Assembly: GCA_000433115.1 (NCBI GenBank)
Contig: FR892189.1
Span: 43,257 to 50,566 of the forward strand
DNA from: Ruminococcus sp. CAG:382
GTDB lineage: Bacteria > Bacillota > Clostridia > Oscillospirales > CAG-382
Reading direction: 5' to 3'
DNA length: 7,310 nucleotides
Positions 1 to 5,949 of this stretch are shown here, piece by piece (position 1 is the stretch's first letter; the number at the start of each line of letters is the position of its first letter). A program made the position numbers and the translations under genes. Below the pieces are notes generated by a model. That model did no database searches. It was given only the letters and a program-made list of their open reading frames with translations, and had not been told where the DNA came from.

Positions 1-194
1 AGAGCGGTTTCGCTCTGACCGTCGATATAAACGCGTGCTGTGTCAAAATAGTTGAAGCCTTCTGCCATGAAGCGGTCGACCATACGTGTGAATTCGGCAT
101 AATCAACCTTGTCGCCGTCCATAGGCAGACGCATGCAGCCGAATCCGAAATTTTTTTTCATGTTTTCGAAGCCGTTTGGAGGATTGCAGTTCAT
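1..194 (-). CDS. Aldo/keto reductase, N-terminal part (runs off the window)
   Basis: N-terminal 64 residues of an aldo/keto reductase, a cytosolic NAD(P)H-dependent (beta/alpha)8-barrel carbonyl reductase. The family start GFGCMRLPM is at residues 17-25 and FDTARVYIDGQSE at 50-62. Within it, D51 and Y56 are the first two members of the usual Asp-Tyr-Lys-His catalytic tetrad; the Lys and His lie outside the window. I chose the ATG at 194 because it overlaps the upstream flavin reductase stop as ATGA and has GGAAAGG about 7 nt upstream. An in-frame ATG at 161 (protein beginning MKKNFGFG) fits the family start equally well but has no ribosome binding site. It is the last visible gene of a three-gene leftward operon. 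The overlap suggests translational coupling to the flavin reductase. The substrate cannot be told from this part. Confidence 0.85.
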   Translation of the reverse strand, partial: MNCNPPNGFENMKKNFGFGCMRLPMDGDKVDYAEFTRMVDRFMAEGFNYFDTARVYIDGQSETA

Positions 195-751
195 TTCAAC
201 GCCTTTCCGGCTTCAAATGCCTTACCCGAAATGTTGCCGAGGGCTACATAAGTATTGTTGAACGGGTCAAAGGTGATAGGCTGTGCCTTTGCTACATCAA
301 CGTTTCCGTCCGAGTCGAGAACGCTTTCGTCAATGCTGACATTGACGATCTCACCGACGAGACGGCAGGTTTCCTTGTCATAGCTTTTCAGGCGACATTC
401 CATTGCTATGGGTAATTCTTTTATGAGCGGCGCATTGACATATTCGGACTTTATTGCGTGAAAGCCTGCTTTTTCGAATTTATCGGGTACCGAATTTGCC
501 GAAACGATACCGACGTAGTCGCAGGCGACGAGATTCTTCACGTCCGCCATACTTATGGTAAATGCCTTGCTTTCGAGTATATTCTTTGTCGTCTTGTGGC
601 CGGCACTTATGCACAGAGAAATCTCTTTGTCGTCACTGATGCCGCCCCATGCGGCGTTCATGGCGTCAGGCGTGCCGTCTGCTGCGTATGCCGCAAGGAT
701 ATATACCGGTTGCGGATAGGTGAGCGGTTTTGCTCCGAAACTTTTTCTCAT
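191..751 (-). CDS. Flavin reductase-like protein (FMN-binding split barrel)
   Basis: A 186-residue protein of the flavin reductase-like/flavoredoxin family. These are small cytosolic proteins that bind FMN in a split beta-barrel and either reduce flavin with NAD(P)H or pass electrons on. Family marks are NAAWGGISDD at residues 32-41, HKTTKNI at 52-58, DYVGIVSAN at 78-86, and the C-terminal pattern FDPFNNTYVALGNISGKAF at 161-179, including the LGxxxGKAF signature. The length is typical for a complete single domain. The ATG at 751 is preceded by GGAGG at 764-768, a rather long 12-nt spacer. The gene follows the LOG-type gene after 61 nt with no obvious terminator and overlaps the aldo/keto reductase start by 4 nt, so the three probably share one transcript. 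Pairing with an aldo/keto reductase suggests a redox role, but the electron partner is unknown. Confidence 0.88.
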   Translation of the reverse strand: MRKSFGAKPLTYPQPVYILAAYAADGTPDAMNAAWGGISDDKEISLCISAGHKTTKNILESKAFTISMADVKNLVACDYVGIVSANSVPDKFEKAGFHAIKSEYVNAPLIKELPIAMECRLKSYDKETCRLVGEIVNVSIDESVLDSDGNVDVAKAQPITFDPFNNTYVALGNISGKAFEAGKALK

Positions 752-812
752 AATCAGTTTTGACCTCCATTGTTTTTTGTGAGTTAATCATCCCCAGGTG
801 AGCTTTCCCGTT

Positions 813-1361
813 TCAATTCTTCCTTTGTGCTTTTGCGATAATTTGCTTTATATCCTCAAGATCTGATGCAAAACTGATGCCCTCGAGCCTTTTCGGTGAG
901 GACAGACCGAAGCGCACCATTGTTTCAAGCAATAAGCGCAGACTGTCGTAATATCCGTCAAGATTGTACAGTATGCATGGCGCGTCGATATGCTTCAGCG
1001 AAACCTTGCTCATCACCTCAGTGATTTCTTCGAGTGTTCCCGTCCCTCCGGGAAAGGCGATGAACGCATCACCCAACTCAATCATTTTTGCTTTGCGTTC
1101 GCTCATATCTTTTGTGACAATAAGACGCGTAATTGCGTCGTATTGATATCCCGCATCGATGAAAAACTGAGGTTCAACGCCGATGACCTCACCTCCGACG
1201 CTCAGTACACTTTCGGCGAGCTCGCCCATAAGTCCCGATTTTGAGCCGCCGTATATAAGTGAATTGCCGCTTTCTCCTATCCATCTTCCAATCTCTCTGA
1301 CGGCTTTTTTCAGTGACGGATCGTTGCCGTCGTTTGCACCCAGATATACTGTTATGTTCAT
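813..1361 (-). CDS. LOG family / TIGR00730 Rossmann-fold nucleotide phosphoribohydrolase
   Basis: A 182-residue protein of the TIGR00730 (LOG, 'lysine decarboxylase-like') family. Characterised members hydrolyse nucleoside 5'-monophosphates, including cytokinin riboside monophosphates, to free base and ribose 5-phosphate. The lysine decarboxylase label common in databases is misleading. Diagnostic motifs are GGSKSGLMG at residues 38-46, MSERK at 86-90 (the conserved Arg-Lys pair), and PGGTGTLEE at 104-112, the phosphoribosyl-binding loop with the catalytic glutamate. The protein is full length. The ATG at 1361 has GGGGAAG about 6-8 nt upstream. It appears to be the first gene of the leftward operon with the flavin reductase and aldo/keto reductase. 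The true substrate (a purine nucleotide or a modified one) is not decided by the sequence. Confidence 0.93.
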   Translation of the reverse strand: MNITVYLGANDGNDPSLKKAVREIGRWIGESGNSLIYGGSKSGLMGELAESVLSVGGEVIGVEPQFFIDAGYQYDAITRLIVTKDMSERKAKMIELGDAFIAFPGGTGTLEEITEVMSKVSLKHIDAPCILYNLDGYYDSLRLLLETMVRFGLSSPKRLEGISFASDLEDIKQIIAKAQRKN

Positions 1362-1391
1362 GTTTTCTTCCCCGTGATTGTGACTTGATAT

Positions 1392-1420
1392 AGTATATCA
1401 CCTTTTTTCGGTGTATGAAA
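1392..1420 (-). promoter_or_regulatory. Probable promoter of the LOG/flavin reductase/aldo-keto reductase operon
   Basis: On the minus strand, TATACT (1397-1392) is preceded by TGA, giving an extended -10. The -35 position 17 nt upstream, TTTCAT (1420-1415), is a poor match to consensus. The predicted transcription start near 1385 leaves a leader of about 24 nt before the ATG at 1361. The spacer contains a short inverted repeat, CACC/GGTG (1399-1402 and 1410-1413), around an A-tract. It could be an operator, but it is too short to assert. Confidence 0.5.
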
Positions 1421-1478
1421 GAAAGTTTTTGTGAATTTTCGGTATTACGGCGCGCTCACAATCGGTTTGAGAATGACG

Positions 1479-1514
1479 AAAAAACGAACTGCTCGATTTA
1501 AGCAGTTCGTTTTT
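1479..1514 (-). terminator. Rho-independent terminator of the tRNA operon
   Basis: A perfect 14-bp stem (1480-1493 with 1501-1514) closes a 7-nt loop. Read on the minus strand it ends in a run of six T, directly downstream of tRNA-Glu. It also has a short T-run on the plus strand, so it could block antisense transcription. It separates the tRNA operon from the LOG operon downstream. Confidence 0.9.
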
Positions 1515-1522
1515 GTTTGGAG

Positions 1523-1597
1523 TGGTGACCCGTACGGGATTCGGACCCATGTTACCGCCGTGAAAGGGCGGTGTCTTAACCACTTGACCAACGGGCC
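1523..1597 (-). tRNA. tRNA-Glu (UUC)
   Basis: A 75-nt cloverleaf with the CCA end encoded (1523-1525). The acceptor stem is GGCCCGT/ACGGGTC with one G-U pair and discriminator A. The anticodon stem is CCGCC/GGCGG around loop CTTTCAC, giving anticodon UUC for glutamate. The overall sequence is that of Firmicute tRNA-Glu. The T-arm is odd: the loop reads TCCGAAT, so position 55, almost always U (pseudouridine), is C, and pair 50-64 is U-G. It lies 20 nt downstream of tRNA-Met in the same transcript. Confidence 0.95.
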
Positions 1598-1617
1598 ATG
1601 ATGAGCGACGGCGGAAA

Positions 1618-1694
1618 TGGTAGCGGAAGTGGGATTTGAACCTACGACCTGTCGGGTATGAACCGAATGCTCTGGCCAGCTGAGCTATTCCGCC
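1618..1694 (-). tRNA. tRNA-Met (CAU), elongator type
   Basis: A 77-nt cloverleaf with encoded CCA (1618-1620). The acceptor is GGCGGAA/TTCCGCT with the G1-U72 wobble also found in Bacillus elongator tRNA-Met. The D-arm is GCTC/GAGC, and anticodon loop TTCATAC gives CAU. Initiator tRNA is unlikely because the 5' end pairs and there is no GGG/CCC anticodon-stem signature. The lysidine tRNA-Ile has a different acceptor. Two mismatches stand out: U27-C43 at the top of the anticodon stem and A51-C63 within the T-stem (GTAGG against CCCAC). It is the first gene of the tRNA operon, about 18 nt after the predicted transcription start. Confidence 0.93.
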
Positions 1695-1718
1695 ATATCC
1701 TCGCCGCGCGTCTTGTGT

Positions 1719-1747
1719 ATTATAGCATGGTCATGTCTTTTTGTCAA
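1719..1747 (-). promoter_or_regulatory. Consensus sigma-A promoter of the tRNA-Met/tRNA-Glu operon
   Basis: On the minus strand this is TTGACA (1747-1742), a 17-nt spacer, then TATAAT (1724-1719), exact consensus at both elements. A TG one base upstream of the -10 makes it an extended -10 as well. Transcription should begin near 1712. This strength is typical of stable RNA genes. Confidence 0.92.
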
Positions 1748-1775
1748 TACTTTTTTTCGATTTTTTCGAAAAAAT
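1748..1775 (-). promoter_or_regulatory. A-tract region upstream of the tRNA promoter (UP-element-like)
   Basis: Directly upstream of the -35 lie three phased A/T tracts, including a perfect 14-bp palindrome, TTTTTTCGAAAAAA (1761-1774). AT-rich tracts in this position usually bind the RNA polymerase alpha subunit and raise stable-RNA promoter output. The role is inferred from position and composition only. Confidence 0.45.
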
Positions 1776-1843
1776 ATTGAGGAAATTTTCACGCTGAATA
1801 ATGCATATAAAACGCCGCGTTTCACAGTGCATGATCGAGAGAG

Positions 1844-1978
1844 TCAATTGAGACGCCGAACCGCCATTGCCTCTCTGAAATCATCGGCACACAATGCCTC
1901 GAAGCCCCAATGCCTGACCTGAGCGGCGACTGACTCCGAGATACCCCGGTCATCCTCCACTATCATGATACGATACAT
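1844..1978 (-). pseudogene. Truncated response regulator receiver domain (remnant)
   Basis: A 44-codon reading frame beginning MYRIMIVEDDRGISESVAAQ and continuing VRHWGFEALCADDFREAMA. It matches the start of a two-component response regulator receiver domain: beta-1 MIVEDD with the acidic pair D9/D10, then helix 1 and beta-2. A full receiver domain is about 115-120 residues and carries the phosphorylated aspartate near residue 53. Here the frame departs from the family after about residue 39 and stops at TGA. No other frame restores the DLVLLD-type strand before the tRNA promoter. An AGGTG ribosome binding site still lies about 7 nt before the ATG at 1978. It sits between the serA terminator and the tRNA operon, which suggests a deletion or rearrangement removed the rest of the gene. 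Positions 1776-1843 hold nothing recognisable. Confidence 0.72.
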
Positions 1979-1997
1979 AATGCACACCTATAAACCG

Positions 1998-2031
1998 AAA
2001 AACCGGTGCCGGATCATTTTCCGGCATCGGT
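1998..2031 (-). terminator. Terminator of the serC-serA operon
   Basis: Hairpin with 11-nt arms (2002-2012 and 2021-2031) and an 8-nt loop, followed on the minus strand by five T. One interior position (2006/2027) is an A-C mismatch in the minus-strand RNA. It begins 13 nt after the serA stop codon. Confidence 0.85.
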
Positions 2032-2043
2032 CGTCGTGGTTGA

Positions 2044-3204
2044 TTATATGATTCTGACTCTTATGATGCCGGCGATCTTGCTGACGTCTTCAATCACCGA
2101 TTCGGGAATGTCGCTGTCGGTATCAAAAATTGAAGCAGCATAATTTCCTTTGGAACGGTTTATCATCGATTCGATATTGATGTTGTCGTCGCCGAGTACC
2201 GTTGAAATCTGTGCGAGCATTGCGGGAATGTTCTCGTGCAGTGCGAGCAGACGGTTTTTTGCGTTTCTGGGCTGAGCGATCGACGGGTAGTTGACGCTGA
2301 AACGTATGTTTCCGTTTTCAATGAAGTCCATAAGCTCGTCGGCAGCAATAACTGCGCAGTTGTCTTCGGACTCGGGAGTGGAAGCACCGAGGTGAGGGAT
2401 GAGCACTGCTCCTTTTACACCGATAAGCTCATCGCATGGGAAATCGGTGACATAAGAGGCAACTTTGCCGCTTTCAAGAGCCGCAATTATATCTGCGGTG
2501 TTGACTATGTCGCCTCTTGAAAGGTTGACTATGCGTACGCCGTCTTTCATCTTTGCGATGACATCGGCATTTATGAAGCCCTTGGTTTCGGGCGTTGCCG
2601 GAATATGAATGGTGATATAGTCGGCGACGGCATAAATCTCATCGTATGTGTTTGCCTTCTGAACGGCTCTGGAGATGCTCCATGCGGCGTTTACAGTGAT
2701 ATAAGGGTCACAGCCGATTACATTCATACCGAGTGAGGACGCCGCATTTGCGACCATACCGCCGATCGCTCCGAGTCCTATTACGCCGAGAGTTTTGCCC
2801 ATGATCTCGGGACCGACGAATTGTGACTTGCCTTTTTCGACAAGCTTGGGAACATCGGGCTGACCCTTGAGAGTGTCGATCCACTTTATACCGCCTGCGA
2901 TATCGCGTGAAGCAAGCAGAAGCGCCGCAAGAGCAAGTTCCTTGACACCGTTTGCGTTTGCGCCGGGTGTGTTGAAAACCACAATGCCTTTTTCGGAGCA
3001 CTTGTCGACGGGTATGTTGTTGACGCCGGCACCTGCTCTTGCGATGGCAAGCAGACCTTCGGGGAATTCAATATCATGAAGTGCGGCGGAACGCACCATT
3101 ATACCTTCGTAATCCGTGCAGTCCTCGGAAAGGGCAAATTTTGATGTGTCAAAGCGTTTTGTTCCTACTTCGCTGATTTTATTGAACAGTTTAATGTTTT
3201 TCAT
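2044..3204 (-). CDS. serA: D-3-phosphoglycerate dehydrogenase (short form with ACT domain)
   Basis: Oxidises 3-phosphoglycerate to 3-phosphohydroxypyruvate with NAD+, the committed step of serine synthesis. The protein is 386 residues. RAGAGVNNI (56-64) is in the substrate domain. The NAD-binding GxGxxG is at 143-148 (GLGAIG), with D166 at the end of the following strand, where the adenine ribose is held. Catalytic Arg is R230 in NLSRGD and catalytic His is H271 in PHLGAST. The acidic partner probably lies in DFPCDE (254-259). Residues from about 318 to the end form one ACT domain, the usual serine-sensing module, so end-product feedback is plausible. I chose the ATG at 3204, not the in-frame ATG at 3252. 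The protein then starts MKNIKLFNKIS as in relatives and has GGAGGA 11 nt upstream, inside the end of serC. The genes overlap by 14 nt, suggesting translational coupling. Confidence 0.96.
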   Translation of the reverse strand: MKNIKLFNKISEVGTKRFDTSKFALSEDCTDYEGIMVRSAALHDIEFPEGLLAIARAGAGVNNIPVDKCSEKGIVVFNTPGANANGVKELALAALLLASRDIAGGIKWIDTLKGQPDVPKLVEKGKSQFVGPEIMGKTLGVIGLGAIGGMVANAASSLGMNVIGCDPYITVNAAWSISRAVQKANTYDEIYAVADYITIHIPATPETKGFINADVIAKMKDGVRIVNLSRGDIVNTADIIAALESGKVASYVTDFPCDELIGVKGAVLIPHLGASTPESEDNCAVIAADELMDFIENGNIRFSVNYPSIAQPRNAKNRLLALHENIPAMLAQISTVLGDDNINIESMINRSKGNYAASIFDTDSDIPESVIEDVSKIAGIIRVRII

Positions 3205-4267
3205 TCTTTTCAAATTCCTCCATGAATCTGACGAGCTTCTCAACGCCTTCAACGGGCATTGCGTTGTATATCGAAGCTCTCATGCCGCCGACCGAACGGT
3301 GACCTTTGATGCTGACGAAGCCCGCCTTTGCCGCTTCGGAGCAGAATTTTTTGTCGATCTCCTCATTGCCGGTGACAAAGCACACGTTCATGATAGAACG
3401 ATATTCCTTCTGTGCCGTGGGCTTAAAGAGTTCGGATCTGTCAAGGTAATCATAAAGCAGCCCTGCCTTGTATTCGTTTATCTTCTGCATTTCGGTGAGA
3501 CCGCCCATGTCGAGCAGCCATTTGTAAACGAGGTTCGCGATATAAATGCAGTAGCAGGGAGGTGTGTTGTACATAGAGCCGTTATCGGCCTGAACCTGCC
3601 AGTTGAGCATTACAGGAGTTGTGGGACGCGCATTGCCGAGAAGATCTTCGCGGACAATTACAACAGTGAGTCCTGCGGGAGCCATGTTCTTCTGAGCTCC
3701 GGCATAGAGCACACCGAACTTTGTGACATCGATCGGCTTGCTCAGTATGCAGGATGAAACATCTGCCACGAGGGGAATATCTCCGGTGTCGGGAATATAG
3801 TTGTACGTTGTGCCGTATATGGTGTTGTTGAAGCAGATATGAACGTAGTCGGCGTCGGGCGAGAACTTATCAACATAAGGAATGTAAGTGAAATTCTTGT
3901 CTTTTGATGAGGCAAGTATTTTCACTTCACCGTATTTCGCCGCTTCATCGGCGGCTTTTTTGGAAAACGATCCGCTGACGATATAATCGGCTTTTCCGTT
4001 TTTCATCAGGTTGAGCGGAACTGCCGCAAACTGTGTTGTAGCGCCGCCCTGCAAAAACAGGATCTTATAGTTATCGGGAATGTTCATCAGCTTTCTGAGG
4101 TTCTGCTCGGCTTCCTTTATGACAGCATCATAAACAGATGATCGATGACTCATCTCCATGACGGACATGCCGGAATTGTTGTAGTCGGTCATCTCTGAAG
4201 CCGCTTTTTCGAGTACGGGAAGCGGGAGCATTGAGGGACCTGCGGAGAAGTTATAGATTCTGCTCAT
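3191..4267 (-). CDS. serC: Phosphoserine aminotransferase
   Basis: PLP-dependent transaminase that converts 3-phosphohydroxypyruvate and glutamate to phosphoserine and 2-oxoglutarate, directly after SerA in the pathway. The 358-residue length matches E. coli SerC (about 362). Visible marks are YNFSAGPSMLP at the N-terminus, LQGGATTQF at 72-80, ADVSS at 168-172, YAGAQKNMAPAG at 188-199 with K193 as the PLP-binding lysine, and KGHRSVGGMRASIYNAMP at 321-338 for the phosphate-binding C-terminal part. The ATG at 4267 starts the protein exactly at the conserved MSRIYNFSAGP, with AAAGGA about 11 nt upstream. A longer in-frame start at 4354 would lie upstream of the promoter and is rejected. It is first in the serC-serA operon. 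No phosphoserine phosphatase (serB) lies in the window. Confidence 0.96.
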   Translation of the reverse strand: MSRIYNFSAGPSMLPLPVLEKAASEMTDYNNSGMSVMEMSHRSSVYDAVIKEAEQNLRKLMNIPDNYKILFLQGGATTQFAAVPLNLMKNGKADYIVSGSFSKKAADEAAKYGEVKILASSKDKNFTYIPYVDKFSPDADYVHICFNNTIYGTTYNYIPDTGDIPLVADVSSCILSKPIDVTKFGVLYAGAQKNMAPAGLTVVIVREDLLGNARPTTPVMLNWQVQADNGSMYNTPPCYCIYIANLVYKWLLDMGGLTEMQKINEYKAGLLYDYLDRSELFKPTAQKEYRSIMNVCFVTGNEEIDKKFCSEAAKAGFVSIKGHRSVGGMRASIYNAMPVEGVEKLVRFMEEFEKNEKH

Positions 4268-4301
4268 AATGTTTTGTTTCCTTTCGCAAATTATTGCTAA
4301 C

Positions 4302-4330
4302 ATGATACTCTTTTTTTTACTTTTCGTCAA
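4302..4330 (-). promoter_or_regulatory. Promoter of serC-serA
   Basis: On the minus strand TTGACG (4330-4325), a 17-nt spacer and TATCAT (4307-4302), each one base off consensus. Transcription should start near 4295, giving a leader of only about 28 nt. That is too short for a T-box or riboswitch, so control is more likely at initiation or by ACT-domain feedback. Confidence 0.8.
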
Positions 4331-4396
4331 GCGCGAAATCGCTGAAAAAATCAAATCTATTAATGTAGTTTTGTTAATTTTGCGTTACAATAGTCC

Positions 4397-4424
4397 TTGA
4401 CACTCATAAATAAAGTGTTATAAT
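4397..4424 (+). promoter_or_regulatory. Promoter of the Gfo/Idh - PII-like - antiporter operon
   Basis: TTGACA (4397-4402), a 16-nt spacer and TATAAT (4419-4424), with TG one base upstream making an extended -10. Transcription should start near 4431, leaving a leader of about 37 nt. The -10 sits in a perfect 14-bp palindrome, TATAATATATTATA (4419-4432). The spacer carries ACACT/AGTGT inverted arms (4400-4404 and 4414-4418), a possible operator. Confidence 0.82.
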
Positions 4425-4467
4425 ATATTATACACCGGATTGTACATATTACATCGGAGGGATTGAA

Positions 4468-5535
4468 ATGGCAAAACGAAGACTCGGCTTCGGAATTATC
4501 GGCTGCGGAATGATAGCGGAATATCATGTCTCGGCGCTTGAAGATCTGCATGATAAAGCAAAAATAATAGGTGTGGCTGATCCGGTGCGCGATTCTGCCG
4601 AGCGTCTTGCCGGCAGACACGGGCTGAAGGTCTTTGACAGCACAGAAGCACTTCTAAACTCAAAGGATGTCGATGTCGTGTGTATCTGCACTCCGAGCGG
4701 ATACCATGCCGAAAATATAATTGCGGCGTCGAACGCGGGGAAGAATGTCGTTGTCGAAAAGCCGATGGCAATAACAAAAGAACAGCTTGACGCCATTAAT
4801 GAATGCTGCAGGAAAAACGGTACCGTGCTTTCCGTCATTTCACAGATACGTTTTGCACGCGACATACGCCGCGCAAAGTTTGCAATAAGTGAAGGCGAAC
4901 TGGGACGGATAGTCACCGCCGATATGTATATGAAATACAACCGTTCGCAGGAGTATTATGACAGCGGCGCGTGGCGCGGGACCTGGAAGCTGGACGGCGG
5001 CGGAGCGCTTATGAATCAGGGGATTCACGGTGTCGATTTGCTGCAATATCTCGCGGGAGACGTTGTCAGTGTCTTTGGTGTCGCAAAAACACTTTCAAGG
5101 CATATTGAGGTTGAAGATACACTTTCCGCCGTGATTGAGTTTCAGAGCGGTGCGATAGGCGTTATTCAGGCGACAACATCCGTTTATCCCGGATATCCGA
5201 GACGTCTCGAAATCAACGGAGACAACGGTACGATTGTTGTTGAGGAAACAGCCATAACAAAAATGGACATTGCGGGAAGCAAGACGGAGGATATCACGAT
5301 ACGTCCCTCGTTTGCGACATCCGCATCGTCCGCAAATGCCATTAACGCCGATTATCATACCGCACAGCTCAACGATGTCATTGATGCGATAAAGGAGCAT
5401 CGCGCTCCCGCAGTAGACATAGTCGAGGGCAGGAAGGCGGTTGACATAATACTTGCGATATATCGCTCCGCCCGCGAAGGCAGAAAGGTATATATAGAGG
5501 AGCTTAACCCGAAGCCCAACAAGCTCTTTTGCTGA
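4468..5535 (+). CDS. Gfo/Idh/MocA family NAD(P)-dependent oxidoreductase
   Basis: A 355-residue cytosolic dehydrogenase of the Gfo/Idh/MocA family, which mostly oxidises or reduces sugars, inositols and amino-sugar derivatives. The N-terminal Rossmann fold has GFGIIGCGMIA (7-17, dinucleotide-binding GxGxxA), ICTPSGYHAE at 73-82, and VVEKPMAIT at 95-103, where K98 of the EKP motif is the usual catalytic lysine. The C-terminal half has the family sheet, including GGGALMNQGIHGVDLL (177-192), with H187 at the catalytic histidine position. The length is normal for the family. The ATG at 4468 is preceded by GGAGGG with a 6-nt spacer. It is first in a plus-strand run with 30 nt to the next gene. The motifs do not fix the substrate, and no sugar transporter or sugar kinase is next to it to suggest one. 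Confidence 0.92.
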   Translation: MAKRRLGFGIIGCGMIAEYHVSALEDLHDKAKIIGVADPVRDSAERLAGRHGLKVFDSTEALLNSKDVDVVCICTPSGYHAENIIAASNAGKNVVVEKPMAITKEQLDAINECCRKNGTVLSVISQIRFARDIRRAKFAISEGELGRIVTADMYMKYNRSQEYYDSGAWRGTWKLDGGGALMNQGIHGVDLLQYLAGDVVSVFGVAKTLSRHIEVEDTLSAVIEFQSGAIGVIQATTSVYPGYPRRLEINGDNGTIVVEETAITKMDIAGSKTEDITIRPSFATSASSANAINADYHTAQLNDVIDAIKEHRAPAVDIVEGRKAVDIILAIYRSAREGRKVYIEELNPKPNKLFC

Positions 5536-5565
5536 TTTTACGGGCTGGCAGAAAGGATTTTATAA

Positions 5566-5928
5566 ATGGAAGAAATGCTTTTGTACGTTATCGTACTCGA
5601 ACGTGCCGATTTGCACGAAAAACTGCTTGCGGAGCTCAGCAATGCGGGCATCACAAATTCCACATCGATCAATTCAGTTAGCATGGAGTCAACCCTTGCC
5701 TCGCGCGAGGACAGTCACATTATCGCCGCGCTCCGCGCATTTATGACAGCTGACCGCGTCGAAAGCAAGACAGTTTTCGGCGTATGCGAAAAGGACAAGC
5801 TCAAAACCGTGCATAACGCACTGACAAAGGTTGCGGGTAATCTGAATGAAAAAGGCGCGGCTTCAATTGTTGCCGTACCCGTTGCGTTTGCCGACGGTTT
5901 CTACCGTACATCAAAGTTGAGTAAGTAA
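5566..5928 (+). CDS. Small PII-like (ferredoxin-like fold) protein
   Basis: A 120-residue protein with no membrane segment or signal peptide. I cannot assign a named family, but its layout resembles PII-like signalling proteins. It has a first strand LLYVIVLE (5-12), a helix to GITNSTSINSVSM (28-40, like the GI-x-ATVIDS-x-GM step), a variable loop at 41-66 in the place of the PII T-loop, a strand with SKTVFGVC (67-74), a helix at 76-90, then VAGNLNEKGAASIVAVPV (89-106), like the closing strand of these folds. Classical GlnB marks, the uridylylated tyrosine and the TGxxGDGKIF B-loop, are absent, so it is not GlnB/GlnK. AAAGGA lies 8 nt before the ATG at 5566. It sits 30 nt after the oxidoreductase and 21 nt before the antiporter, so co-transcription is likely. 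A role as a ligand-responsive regulator of the antiporter is inference. Confidence 0.7.
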   Translation: MEEMLLYVIVLERADLHEKLLAELSNAGITNSTSINSVSMESTLASREDSHIIAALRAFMTADRVESKTVFGVCEKDKLKTVHNALTKVAGNLNEKGAASIVAVPVAFADGFYRTSKLSK

Positions 5929-5949
5929 AAAATAAGGAATATAAAAAAT

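Noticed and set aside
1399..1413. CACC/GGTG inverted repeat as a terminator or operator
   Set aside because: The arms are only 4 bp and sit within the promoter spacer; they are noted in the promoter entry but not called separately.
1713..1922. A 69-codon plus-strand frame across the tRNA promoter and response regulator remnant
   Set aside because: It overlaps the tRNA promoter and lies opposite the remnant, and its translation shows no domain pattern.
1844..1978. A simple frameshift of an otherwise complete response regulator
   Set aside because: I read the three frames downstream of the break; none gives the expected strand with the phosphorylated aspartate, so sequence has been lost rather than shifted.
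3116..3757. A 213-codon plus-strand open frame opposite serA and serC
   Set aside because: It is fully antisense to two confidently identified genes, has no recognisable protein pattern, and arises from their codon bias.
4268..4301. A T-box or other riboswitch before serC
   Set aside because: The predicted leader is only about 28 nt and contains no hairpin or T-box motif.
4419..4455. A second, leftward promoter using the mirror TATAAT in the palindrome
   Set aside because: The corresponding -35 position reads GATGTA, no match, and serC already has a better promoter at 4302-4330.
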